NCBI GenBank assembly: GCA_023055505.1
Contig: JALIRH010000006.1
Location: 26,819,105 to 26,883,104, forward strand
Reading direction: 5' to 3'
Origin: Callipepla californica brunnescens
Taxonomy: Eukaryota; Chordata; Aves; Galliformes; Odontophoridae
Length of the DNA stretch: 64,000 bases
Positions 35,023 to 48,000 of the stretch are shown one piece after another (the stretch's first letter is position 1; the number at the start of each line of letters is the position of its first letter). The notes below the pieces were generated by a model. That model was not told the DNA's origin, searched no databases, and worked only from the letters and a program-made list of their open reading frames with translations. The translations under genes were made by a program, and so were the position numbers.

Positions 35023-36155
35023 GGACATCTTAGACTTCAGTCAAGGTGAAGACTTGCTTTTAAAAAAAGCATCTGTTGCATTTTAATGAACACAGAACTT
35101 GTGGAATCAGTACTGTATGGGAAACTACAGCCAAAGTCCACAGCAGGAATGTATACTAAAACTGCTGAAAGCAATAGGTCCAACTGAAACAGCACTGTGC
35201 ATAAAGAATTCAGTAAGGAAAACATATTGAGTAGCAGAGGTTATACCTATGTTTATTATATCTACTTGTATTCTGAAAAAAATGAAATCAGTTCTCCACG
35301 GTGATCTGGATCAGGAACTGAAATTTGTTAGAGAACAAATAAATCAGAAAGGCTTGGTGAAAACATAGTTGTTCTGATTAGAACGTTATCAACAACGTGA
35401 GAAACGTCATGGTTTTCCTGTAGTTTTTCTGTTAGTGAAGGAATGAGTATAACATGCCCTTACATGAGTGGAATGTTGTAACTGTCTTATTAAATTATTT
35501 TTAAAAGAGGGGTGTGGGTGGAATTGTTTGTTTCATTTGTGTTTGTAGGATTTTTCTATTAGTATTTAGTGAGTAAAATCTTAAAAAAGAATCATCCAAT
35601 CAAAACATTAACATGAATAGCTAACTGGAAAATTGGACTGAAGAATACCAGGGTGAGAGCTTTCTTAAATGAGGAGCATGCTGTTGCCAAAAGAGACTTG
35701 GAAGAAGGGCTCTGAGAGTGGCAGAGAGATCTCTTTCCCTCCTGAATGAGGGAAAAGATCCTGAAGGAAGAGGGGTGAAATTTGAGTCCTAGGCAAGGAC
35801 CCACAAAATGTCTTTTGTGACATGGGAACATTTGTTTCCTTTCTGTAAATACAACTGTTTAGTTTGGTTAGTTTCCAGGTTACTTCATACAAAGTCTCTT
35901 CTTTAAACAAACAGTTTCTTGTTTTTGTTTACACCATTTTCACTCTGTTGCTAGTAAACCAAGTAAATCAAGGCAGGAGCAGTAGTAGGTGACAGGGCCT
36001 TGTAACACATTTTTTCTGTAGTGTCAGACTGGGACAAGAATAACAACTTTCAGAACAGAACAGGCCTAGTTTTCTCCTAGTTCCTCATTAAATCCCCTAG
36101 ACTAATTAAGAAGGATCTTTTCACTTACACCGATTGTCAACAGTGAAAATTATTT

Positions 36156-36199
36156 GTGATAGTAAATAAAAATTATTTATGTGATAGTAAATAAAAATT
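36156..36199. repeat. 25-bp tandem duplication
   Basis: GTGATAGTAAATAAAAATT starts at 36156 and again at 36181, with TTATTT before each copy: a recent local duplication. Confidence 0.9.
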
Positions 36200-39100
36200 C
36201 TGCACACTGGACTCAAGATTAGTGAACAGTGAATAAAGAAATACTTTTTCATTTCAGAATATTTTCTTATATATTTAAGAAAAAAATTATCACATGTACT
36301 CAGCATCATATTGGTAGAAAGTAACTGAACACTAGAGAAGTGAATAACGGTTTTGCTGGTGTTGATTTTACCCCAGTTTCCTCAGTGTATATACAAGTTA
36401 CATGCAATCATGTTGTGTCTTGGCCAAGATCACGCACACAGTTCCATGTTTTGTAACTCCATCATCCATTTCAGCTCAGTTCAACACAGTGCAGGGACAG
36501 AAACCGCATACTTGATAAAATGCTTCAAGTTTAATGAAAATAGCCATCCATGTAGAAGAACACAGTTAAGGATCTCTATGGAGGGAAGATTACCGTGTTA
36601 TTAGGCGTAAGAGAATCATACAGAACAATGAGAGAGGGACTGCTATGAAATCACTTAGAGGTTTCAGGACTTGTCCTTTCTTAACAGTGAAAAATCCATT
36701 TCAAAACACAAACTTGAGAAATTTACCTCCAGAAGTTTCTTTTCCTTATAGGTATGCATTTTCATTTTTCTTTTTGTTAGTCAATGCCCATATAGGGTGA
36801 AGAAAGGTATTTATTCATTTATTTATACAACATAAATACAAGCAATCAGGATTTAATCTCACTGTAGATCCCAAGCAGGTCTGCTGAATTAAGTAGTATG
36901 TGCCTGGCTCTGACCATATAGGTTGTCAACATGGACCAGTTTTTCAGCAACTACTATGTTAAGAACTTGAAAATCTGGCCATAGGCACCACACTGGGACT
37001 TATGAAATACTAGATGCTTTCTGAAAGGCTTTTTTCAGTGGCTAGATGGAAAGCAGGCTCTTCTGAAAATCAGGCTATGACCTGAAAAATGTGTCCTAGC
37101 TTTAACACAGACTTAAAATGGATTGTGTTAGAAAGAGCTGAGCAACAGCACAAATACTGTAAGTCTCATGTTCCTTGTCTTTTAAAGCAAAAAAATAAGT
37201 ATTTACTCATTATTTTTTCCTTTTCACTTCAGGTTGGTATAAATGCAATTCTGGAAATGCTCAGACACATTAAAACTTTTGTGCAATAATTTCTTACCAA
37301 CTTGAATAATTATTCCCTAAATATACATCCAATACAACATAATTATGATTTGCCTATAAGTAACCGGATTGTATTAAGTAAATTACAGTATAGTTTATGT
37401 ATAAACTAAATATTCATTCCCTTATCACAAATATATCTCTAGTAATACGGAAACTAATAAACCTTGAAAACCTAGGGCTGCAAACACAGTGTTTTCTTCA
37501 TTGTAAAATGATGATATTTTTTTTCCACTAGAGAATATTTCCTCAGTTTAGTAGGAAAAGTTTCTTATGTTTTAAGTTTATTCATGCTTTATAGCCCACA
37601 TTTAATGATTCACCCAAATGTAACTGATTTGTTGAACCTAAAAGTGAGTGAAATAGCAAGTCAACAGCAAAACTGTGAATGGAACTAAATGTTTGCTTCA
37701 AATCCCTTCCTGCAGTCACTCAACACCTTTAATTAGAGCATGTTGTTGTTTACAGTGTCATGTCTTTGAAATGCACTTGCAATAAGCCAGATGACAGCAT
37801 ATTTCTGCAGCAGTCTATCTACTACAGATGTGACCTGTTACGCTCAGTACTTTGTGCCTAATACCTTAAGAATTCATGTCATATTTACTGTGTTGATATT
37901 TCAGATTTAAAAAGTGTAAAGATTTCCTTTGAAATGTTGTATTCATCCAAATAAAAGTTACAGTTCGCACGGTCTGTAACATGAAAAACAAATCATGTGA
38001 AAACTACCACAGAGTTGTAAAGGAGATCTGAAATGATCACATTTTATTCACCAATGACTTTCATACCATTTTTGAAAAAAAAAAAAAAGTATGGGTTTGG
38101 ATTGCATTTTTCATGTATTTTCCTCAGATGATTTTATTATTTTTAATAGCAACTCTATTTAGGTAAGTTTGTCCCAGACTTGAGACACGGAACCAGGGAT
38201 CTGAGCCCACAGTTTCTGTGCAAGCATTACCTAGAAGAAAACACATGGCTGTCACTGTTGGGTATCAAGGAAAGAGAAAAACATCACCAAGAAATAAACT
38301 TCTCAGCTATGTACCCACTCAGATGTTTATTAAGTTTCTGAGTCAGCAAAACATCATCTAATCTTAGTGTTTATGCAGTTCATATGCATATTTAATTGCG
38401 TATTTTGATGTTTTACTGTTTAGGAATGACATTATGCATATGCAATTACAGTATGATAAGTTTTTTTCTTGAGTTGGAGTCTAAGCTCTGGAGTATGTAT
38501 TGCACAGCCATACAGGTACCGATACGAACCAGTGTGAGCCACCAGCCTGCTAATGCTGCCTTGCTTTTAATAACTGCAATGCAATTTCCTCAAATCTCTG
38601 CAAACAGTCATCAGGACTGTAAAACTCTATTTCTGGAAATGATTATTTTTTTTTTCCTATAATAAGAAATTTCTGGTGTGCTCTGAACATATTCTGCTTC
38701 CTTGTAATGCAGGCTGATCCTGCTCCCTTCAGAAAAGGCCTGGCTTCGTCATCCTTATACAGGAAAGCTAGACCTGGCTTTAACTCCGAAGAGCCATGCT
38801 GGCAGTAAGAGCTGTGCAAACATCTGCTCAGGGATTACTCAAATGTTCTTTCTGCAGTGTAATTCCAAAACAGCCCAGGAGGGCTGCCAGTGAAGTTGCC
38901 AGGTGCCCCTGTGTTGTGTGAGGGGATCTCAAACCCTGCATGAGCAAGATTGCAGCTGGACTTAGAGATGCTACTATGTTAGCTCTGCACAGCCACAGCA
39001 CAGGGCACTGAGACAGCCACCACCACCACCCCATGCCTCTTTCATTGCTGAAGTAACCTCACTTGGCTAATCTAATATAGACATAACAGGGCTAAAACCT

Positions 39101-39964
39101 TTCTAGAAGTTCTTTAATGCTGCCTAACTGAGGAACTTGTTGCCTAAAAGGAAAGAGCATTTCTGGCTACCTTGAGAGCAGAAAGGCCAGAAACAAAGAG
39201 AATTTCAGCAAAAGAGTCACTCTCAGAACTTGCTGCTTTAAGAATTGCAACTGTTACCTCTGGGCCCATGGTATCCAAATGAGTTCCTTTTATTCAGAAC
39301 TACCACCAGTTGCACCAGACTACCAAAATATTCTCCGTCTACCCCTTCATCTCTGCCATCTATAATGTTTTTAAATCATCTCTTTTAAGGCTAGAAGTGA
39401 ATTGCCAGCTTAGAGAAAATCTGTTAGGTACAACAAATAGCATAATTTAAGTACAGTGCATGCTGAGGATGCAGTTATAAGAGAAATTAAGCCAGATCTT
39501 CAGCTGTTATTAATCATAGAATTACTCTCTCTGCTTCAGTGGTGTTGCTAGGTTGCATTTTCGGAGCATTCCACTCCTATACATGCCACCACCACTGTTG
39601 AACATGGGACATTTCTTTGGTGCATGAGTAACTGAAAGCTCTAAAAATAGGAGTATATTTGGTTTCAGGGCCCAGAGGACTTCGTGGAACCTGTTGAAGA
39701 AGACGGATTCTGCAGCACACTGAATATATTCAGTGCTGACAGGCTCAAGGGAACACTCAAATCTTGCAAGGTTTGTTCCTGTTGTCTTCATTTTGAATGT
39801 AATGAATGTTTTTGTTGACACCTACAGTAGGCAGGATAAGATCAAGTAATTAACTACTTCAGATTTCATTAAAAAACATGGGTGGTTTCAGAAAACATTT
39901 TCCAGCAAAGCACAACCACCAGTCACTTAACATCTTCCAGTGCTATACCCGATTTCACCAGCTT

Positions 39965-39965
<1 letters not shown>

Positions 39966-39998
<33 letters not shown>
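39966..39998. repeat. C33 homopolymer
   Basis: 33 consecutive C on the plus strand (G33 on the minus), flanked by GCTTT and ATACAAATG. It makes false poly-Pro and poly-Gly frames. Confidence 0.95.
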
Positions 39999-40514
39999 AT
40001 ACAAATGTAGTGAAGAAGATAGGTGATAAAACCACATCAAAGCTGGTTGTGGTGTTCACAGCTGCAACTTTGCTGACTTCAGACAACTTGGAGTTCAGAG
40101 CAGCGGTGGCACTGCCCTGTGGGTGGGAGTCCAAGCATGCGCAAAAAATTTTAAAAGGCAGTAAATTTATCTCAAAACCTAACAAAAGAATAGCTGCATT
40201 TCAGTAAACACACACAGAATACTGAATCTGCCTATGAAATAAGATAGTTTCAAATACAGATTGGATCACAGAAGATTCTTGAGGATTCCCTTTTCATGCC
40301 TCCTTTGCTGAAGGTCTAGTTCAGGAATATCCATAAACAGGGCATTGATGCTATCACACTTCCATAAAAATTCTAGACTATACTTATGCAAATACGAAAC
40401 AAATTAAAAAAATTAAAAATGCTCATACTTGCATGTATAAAAACCTATATTTTTTGTTTTCATAATTATATATACACTCTCCATTTGACTTTTACATTTA
40501 TCTGATCAATGTCA

Positions 40515-40910
40515 ATGGTGCAAGAGGCAAAGGGATGAGGCCAAACTCTTTTCAGCAGTGTGTGGTGATAGGACAAGGGGAAATGGACGCAAACTGAGGC
40601 ATAGGAAGTTCCACACAAATGCACATAACAGCTTCTTCACAGTGCAAGTGACAGAGCACTGGCACAGGCTGCACAGAGAGGTGATGGAGTGTCCTTCTCT
40701 GGAGACATTTAAGACCCGCCTGGACACCTATCTGTGCAACCTGGGCTAGGGAGCTGCTTTGGCAGGGGGTTGAACTCTATGATCTCTAGAGAGCCCTTCC
40801 ATATCCTACAATTTTGTGATTCTGTGAAAACTGGAGGGCAGGATATAGTCCTTGAATCTGAGAAGTCCTTTAAATCCCAGAAAACTCCCAAATCATGATA
40901 CATCCTTCTT
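40515..40910 (+). mobile_element. CR1 LINE 3' end plus shared 3' flank, copy 2
   Basis: Starts in the CR1 motif CTCTTTTCAGCAGTG...GGTGATAGGACAAGGGG, continues GGAAGTTCCACACAAATG ... GAGCACTGGCACAGGCTGC ... CTGGGCTAGGGAGCTGC ... TTTTGTGATTCTGTG (to about 40828), then about 80 bp homologous to the flank of the 34.7 kb copy (GGATATAGTCCTT, AATCCCAGAAAACTCCCAAA, TACATCCTT). It is about 200 bp longer at the 5' end than copy 1. Confidence 0.9.
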
Positions 40911-43900
40911 ATTCTCTTGTATGTAAAGAGAATTTCTGGAATAGAAATATATTATCTCACTTTATTAATAGTAGGACAGACTCAGTCACAGTAGGGTACC
41001 ATCCATTAACATTTAAGCTTTTAAACATGAGGAGAAAACAAACAAACAAACAAAAAACAACTCACAGATTTGAAGAGTTCCAGTGATCTTCCAATTGAGT
41101 GATTTGAAATGCACTCTTCAGCAACACCTGCAAGCTGTTATTATTCTATGTGTTTATGAAAAAAACAATGTACAAGTTCTGTCATGATTGTCAAATTGTA
41201 GATCAAAGCCACAGTTCATTACAATGAAGAGAGTACTTAAACACACCAAGACACCATTCATTATCAACACTGACAAGCCCAGTTACCACCTTCACTGCTT
41301 CTGAAAGCAGCTTGTATTTGCTTTTTGGTTAAACAAATATACATATTTCTGATCTGACACTGACAGACTTCTCATGAGCTCATACTGCCTTGCAAGGATC
41401 AATTCATACTGACCCACTCACCAAGGGAATCTTAGGCTCACAACTCCTGTCCCCTGATCCTTTATCGCTTGGGCTGCTGGCCATGAAATACTTTCACCTT
41501 GATTCCATTAATGTTTACAATCTGCACCTGGAGCATTGGTTACAGAGTAGAGAAGTGTGCTTGGGTAAGTGCTAAAGCTCATGAGGAGACAGATGTTTGC
41601 TAGTAGTTGTCACATGCAGAAGAACTTCTTTTTTGACTCAGTTTTCTGGAAACATTCTGGACTTTTTTTTTTTTTTTCCAAACAATGCTACTTCCATACA
41701 GCCCTTTTGACTCACATTTCAGCCTCATGTCCATCATCCAGAACCTCTTGTACATTGAAGCAAAGGAAACACACTGATAAAGTTGGAAAAGTGGTCAATC
41801 ATGTTTGCAATTAGAACCATTACGCCAGAGAATGTTTGGATGTTTCTATTCAGGTTGACATCTTTTTAACTTTCCAGATCTTAAACAATCGGTACCTCTT
41901 TTGTGCAGTGTTTGATTGAGTGCAGAACATTGGCAAATAAATTTACCTGAGACCCACTCACAAAAAAAGTCATAAAATACTTTGTTGAACTTGGCAATCT
42001 AGTTTTGTCTGCCCCACTTTCTTTGGAACTTTTCTCTTTCTTGGAATCTCAGACACATCCAAAAATTTCTCACTTCACATCTTTTTGGTGAATGTCATAG
42101 AATATAACCCTGAGCAAATTGTTCCTGACAAAATGTCTGTGTCAGTTCAGAAATTACACCCTTCACAGATTTTTAGCCTGGCTTCTCGGCCAAGAATTCT
42201 TTAGCTAGAGCTCTTCTGGCATAACCTATCAGGTGAGTGCTCCTCATTGCATTCCTAGTCTGAAACGGTACTTATGAAAACTCTCTTACTGCAGTCCTAT
42301 TCTGCCATTTGAATTACAACATGCTAATCTTTACTTGATATCTTATTTCCAGATTTCAGCTACTTGAGTGGACAGAAGTAAGATTTTCCTTCTTTTGCTG
42401 CAACTTGCATTAGAAATTAGGTCTACCCTGTCTGGAAATTTTCCATAAACTTAGAGTAGAAAAGAGTGATTTTTAAAACTCACAATACTTTGCAATCAGT
42501 TCAAACAATCATTTTAAATGATTTCTCTACATCTCTCCCAGTTTTCCCATTGTACCACATGCTAGTCAGTTCAGAAATTAAAGCCACTTCTTACCCCTGT
42601 ATGCGGAATTCTTTTGGTCAAACTCCTTCTGACATCATCATTACTCTTCTTTATGTGGCCTGATGAATAATATCTCATTTGTATCAAACTAAAATTGGCA
42701 GTTTGGCAAAATAATTAGAGGGATATTGGATTCAACAGCAGCATTTTTCCTTCTCTACCCAAGCCAAATTCCTAGCACAGCCATTGCAATGCGCAAATGG
42801 AGCTCGTCTTCCCTTTTTTCTCCTTTTTATGGTATGGATCTTTCCACATTGAAATTCTCACAGAAGATATCATGACAGTTGGTGAACCTCGGGACTGAAT
42901 AAAACATTGCATCTTTACCATTGTAACAACTTCTCACTGCATAATGTTGGGGATTCTATATGAACCTTCTGACATTATTCATGTAGGCTTGAACAAAGTC
43001 AGTTGCTTTTTGTTCGGGAAGTTTGCTGTTTCACCAGCCACAATCAGTTACTGTTTACAAGAAACCACTGTGAAAACACTCCTCACAATTTGAAAAGCCA
43101 TGATTTCTGTTATCTCATTTTGAGTAACTGGAAGTGCACGTTTATTTTGACTTTTTTCCAGTTGTTGCAATTTCCAGGATCACATCCATTTTCAGAAAGC
43201 AGTTGAATAAAGTTGTATTCAGCTTCTGAGAAGCAGTTGTGTCTTCAGCTTGTTTAGACCAATGATCTCACAGTGCAAGTGTTGGCCTCAGAAGATGATG
43301 AACAACATTCAGAATTCTGTTATCATTTTCCTTTTCCCTTCTTTCTCATATTAATACTGAAATCTTTCTGAGTCACTGACATTCTTTGTGACTGCTTGAA
43401 AAGTAACACTTCTGACGCCTCAAGCTTCTTTTTCCAATTATAGGATTCAAGGACAGTAAATACTCCTTCTGAGTACTTAATCAGAAGTAATTCACAATTA
43501 AAAACTGCATAACCACAGAAATGAAGTGCACGGTCAAGTACTTCAAAATCTAACCCCTGAAAATCCTCAAATTACAGTGAGCAGAGGAGTAGTTTCATCT
43601 TCCACTGTTACACAAGAAGGGAAGACTTCAGTGGTCTCTGATGAAATGTTTGAGATATTTTACCGGAATCAAGCGATGATTCTTATTTTATGTGATAATA
43701 ACTACAATCCATGACTACACCAATGAAAAACTAATTTTTTTGTGAATTTCCTTTTTGAGTAAAGGACATTTAAAAATGTATTTCACTTTAAATATATTTC
43801 ACCTTATCTTATAAGGAAGTTTTAAACTTTCTTAGACTTTTGGATTATTTTTTTCAATCACTGAAAGTATTTTGGCACTTGACAACTGAAACTGGTTAGC

Positions 43901-45595
43901 TGACTTTGGAATTATCTCTTAACTGTTCCTTGCAAAACTATTTGAAGTACAGGAGAATGAAGAAGGGAAGGCTAGAAAGATGGATTTGTATTTATAGACA
44001 GAATTAGAAAACCCTGAAATCTGTTTTCTGGTGATGGTATGAAGAATGACCAATTCATTTCTGTTTATTTACTGGAAATGTTGGTCCTATGATTTGGTAA
44101 AATAGTGTTTTACCTCTAGCAAGATATTTGGTTAAACAAACAAAGAATATTCTGTTGAAATTATGATTTGGCAACACACTTCTTTACCTCTGATTATCAC
44201 TATTTTTGCTGATATTTAGAGCCTCAAAGAAAAATTCCACTTCTGGTGGTGTTACTCTTTCTCATGAAAACAAACTGGAAGAATTAGGCAGAAAATCTCC
44301 TAGAGCAAGTAGATAGTAAGATGTATTTTTCTTCCTGTTCTTTTAATTCCCCTTCTGATTTTCCCAAACCATCCTTGGCTTAGTCATTACTCCCCAAGAA
44401 GAAAAGCAGTGGCTCATTTACAAGAAAGTAGCGTTAAAGACCTAGCGTTGATATGTAAGTTCAAGAATTAATAGATATATAATTATTCAGTTTCCAATTT
44501 TTAGGTGTTACTGCTGTGTTTCTTAACAAAATAAATGGTCATTTCAGCATGCATAATGATTTCATATAAACCTTAAGAAATTTCTCAGTATTCTGATCTG
44601 TTTACTTTTGTTGCTGTTTCTCTAAATATCTCAATCACCAGTGGGTGACTGAATTCACGGTGGTACCTGATTTTTTTTGTTACTTTAACCTCTGGGGCAT
44701 AAAAGTTTTTAATTATATGCTTAACTTGAAATGTTTGTATTTAATTGAAATGTGCATTTACACATCTTGTGACGTCATATGTTTACACAGAAAATGACTT
44801 TAAAATTCAGTTTCTACAGTAACACGTTACTTTAAAAGTGGTCTATATTCAGTAATAGATGTCGTATGAGACATTGAACAAAAATGTGATTAAGTGATTT
44901 TAATCTACAGCAACTTGCTTTCAGATAATTTGAATCAAGAGATTATTTAATGTGAGCTGTTTGTAAACATTTGAAATCGGGGTTAACAGACATCTTTTAA
45001 AGAAAATGCTCTAACTTCTTTTACAGACGTTTCCACTGACAAAACACCCATGAGTCATATCTTAAAACCTTTGCAATAAAAAAGCTGCTATAACAGGGCT
45101 CTATTCCACACGCACACACAAAACCATTGGAAACTTACATCTGTTTGATAGTGGAATAATTCTATTCCAGAACATATTTTTTGCCAGCTTTTTTTCCTAT
45201 GGAAACAGCAAATCTTTCCCTATGAAATACAAGGCTGGAAACAAAGTGTACTCAATCACCAGAAAAATATATAGAGCCTTCTTCTAGAAGGATGACACAA
45301 GTAGGAAGAAAAGTATACTTCATTTTTACTTGCATGTCAGACCATGGACTCACTTTCTAAATTAAAAGCTTTTGCATATCGTTAAATGAAGGATTACATA
45401 TTACTGACAAGAGAAAAAATGAAGTGAAACAGAAGTTTCTGAAACATTTTCTAAAAACACTTACTTCTCGTGTCACTTACATAAAATACTTTCAAAATTT
45501 ACATCTAGATCACTGATTAATTAATATATGAAGAAAACTGAGTCTTAGTCACTAGCTCAAATATTTCAGCTAAGAATGAAGCAGATAGATATAAG
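40911..45595. other. Intergenic AT-rich DNA
   Basis: No repeat family or coding exon recognised. A perfect CRE palindrome TGACGTCA lies at 44770-44777. Plus-strand donor-like sites near 41563 and 42232 have no convincing exon before them. Confidence 0.6.
44770..44777. promoter_or_regulatory. Perfect CRE palindrome TGACGTCA
   Basis: Full 8-bp CREB/ATF consensus containing a CpG, in otherwise CpG-poor DNA. No promoter context is visible. Confidence 0.25.
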
Positions 45596-45597
45596 TA

Positions 45598-46145
45598 CAT
45601 TGCTCTAAAAGTAATGCCTCCTAGAAAATACCGCAGATACAAAGAGAAAATAACACTATCTGGTGATGCTATTTCTCAGTTACAAAATACTGTTTTGCAA
45701 TATAGTCATCATCATTAGGTGATCTGCATGGATAAGATGATTAAGGTGCTCTTTATTTTGTGATGTGACAGCTATGCATGGCTGTCTGGGACATGGCTTG
45801 CCTTTCGTGTCACTGATGCCTCTGCTGAAACGCACAACCCGCCAGCTGACTGTGCTCACATCCACTGTTTGGTCTCTGTGAAGTTTCAGCAAGTGTCAAT
45901 GAATGTTGGTGGGTGCCATTTTTTCTGCTTGGCGGAATTCAGTTCCACTCATTTGCTTCATACACACTTCCATGTCAGACGCCATTTTGTCAGACTGCCC
46001 CTCGGCTGCCATCTGTCTCATGGTAAGAAACTGTAATGGAATATTGGCAGGAAGATTAAACCTCTATTGTCTTACCACCATCAGCTGCCTCTGACACAGT
46101 GTGCCAATATGATAAAAAAGGATGCATTTACTTTTGGAGAAGCCC
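45598..46145 (-). mobile_element. Mariner-type element with transposase remnant
   Basis: Terminal inverted repeats: left TGCTCTAAAAGTAATGCCTC, right reads inward as GGGCTTCTCCAAAAGTAAAT. Both are flanked by TA (45596-45597 and 46146-46147), the mariner target. The minus strand retains a short frame with DQTVDVSTV...RVVRFSRG, the helix-turn-helix part of a mariner transposase, ending in a stop. At 548 bp it is internally deleted. I believe this is the chicken Galluhop/Mariner1-type family, from memory. Confidence 0.88.
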
Positions 46146-46584
46146 TAGTACACGGTACATGGCTGTGTCTTGCAGCCCCTTCCCCAGGAACAGAAATTTT
46201 TAAGAGAGCTAAGAGATGCTTTGTGCCTCAGTCATTTGCAGGTGATGACCTTCAGTGTACTCAACAGATCTGGCACTCTTCCACTGCTGATACATAATAC
46301 AGTTTGCTATGCAGATTTTTGCTATCGTGGTCCTATCAGAAAAAAAGATAGAACAGACAAAGAAGGAATAGTTAGAAAGTGAAGAATGCATAAAATCAAA
46401 ATATTTCCCTGTTACCTTTGGGCTAATCTACCAAGAGCCATAAGGAAGGCTTGGGGCAGATCCTCCATCAAAAGAAAAGTTTAATGGTTCAAGTGCAATT
46501 GTTTTCAGAGAAATTGTGCAGATTGTTTTATCTGGGAGATCAAAGCAGATGAAACAATGTCCCCTTCTACCTAAATGATCCATG

Positions 46585-46603
46585 AAAAAAAAAAAAAAAA
46601 AAA
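46585..46603. repeat. A19 homopolymer
   Basis: Nineteen A after CATG; no flanking direct repeat was seen. Confidence 0.9.
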
Positions 46604-47975
46604 GCATCCATAAATTCCAGAAGAGTATTTGAAACAAAAATATGGCCAGGCCTGTGAGGAAGTGAATTTATGGAGTCAGGATTGGCCAAATATACCATAG
46701 CAACAAAGAACAGACCAGGGATGGTTTGTACAAAAATCACTGTGCTAACACAGATAAAGGGTTTGGAGACAGAACTGAGAGAAATCAACTCTGGAATTTT
46801 TAATGGATGAAAGATGTGGAGAGGTGAGATAAGGTGATGTGATAACTTCAGCTGAGTGACATGCAAAACAAAGTGTTTGTTATGTAGTCCTATCTTTAAA
46901 ACACATTTGCATGTAATTATTAACAGCAATATAGTTTCAAAAAGTATTTTTCCTTTTTTAGAAAGATGCAAGGACCCACTTTAAATCCTGTAGGCTTAAG
47001 TAACAATGAACAGTTCTCACAAACACATTAAGGCTGATTTTTGGCATCAGAGTTGTGTCAAGCGTAATTTGTCAGCAGCTCCCTTGTAATATCATTACCA
47101 AGCACAGCGTGTGCAGCAGACACAAAACAAGGCTTCAGCACAAGACGTGACACAGCCATGGGTATTTGCAGCAGTGCCAGTTCTGTGAAGTAACTTCAGC
47201 AGCTACAGGAGCTAGTGATGGCAAGAACAATCTCAGTTGCCATGGCAGCTGGCTCCCATTAAATGGAAATGATCTGTGGGTTCTGCAAATGATGTAGCCC
47301 AATTATCAAACCAAAGTGTTGCTAAACATCTTTTAGTTAGTAGAATTCATGCTATCTTTTCCTCCTTTTTCAGACATCTTTGATGTTTAGACTGCACATG
47401 TTTTCTTAAGGGAGAAAGAAAAACTTTCTTATAGTTCCAGAGCAGCTTTTCTGTGTTTTCGTTTTGTAAAACTGAGGATTTTAAGCAAAATAAACCTCAA
47501 GAGGTCATTTCTCTCCGTTTGATATACTTGATAGATGCCAAATACATCATAAAGCAACTCTAGTGTTGTTCCAGAAAAGCTACAGATTTCTTGGGGATGC
47601 CCATTACATATTTGTGTAAACTGTATGGTCTCATAATAATTATAATCCTGAAGAAGCAGACAGAAAGGAGGGAGAGAATGAGGACATTTTGCGAGTTGCC
47701 TGAAATGCTCCTCATGGGAGGAGTTGTTACAAGATCTTAAAGGAATCTGAGACTTCTTAGTCTTAAGGGTCATCAGGATTTGGAAATAAATTACTTCTTG
47801 GAACAAAGGTAATTTGGAATTATATAAGTAGAGATTTATCTTGTATAAAAAGAGTCTTTGTACCAGTCTTTCCTATCTTGAGTCCTTGATTTTGCCAACA
47901 CACATTTTCAATGGAGCACTAATGGTAGAGATGAATGAGCATACAGACCACTTCTCTGTGGTATAAGTTAAACGG

Positions 47976-48000
47976 AAAACAAAACAAAACAAAACAAAAC
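47976..48000. repeat. (AAAAC)5 microsatellite
   Basis: Five perfect AAAAC units followed by AGAAC. Confidence 0.9.

Larger units (their letters stand above)
35023..40511. other. Intergenic AT-rich DNA
   Basis: No coding exon supported. It contains a 25-bp tandem duplication (36156-36199), A-runs near 38081 and the C33 tract at 39966-39998. The AT-rich 37.2-38.2 kb part is repeat-free by eye and could hold conserved non-coding elements, which only a cross-species alignment can show. Confidence 0.6.

Noticed and set aside
39878..40207. Poly-Pro (plus) and poly-Gly (minus) frames
   Set aside because: Translation of the C33 tract.
45903..46382. Plus-strand frames over and beside the mariner element
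   Set aside because: The transposase remnant is on the minus strand; the plus frames are shadows or flank.
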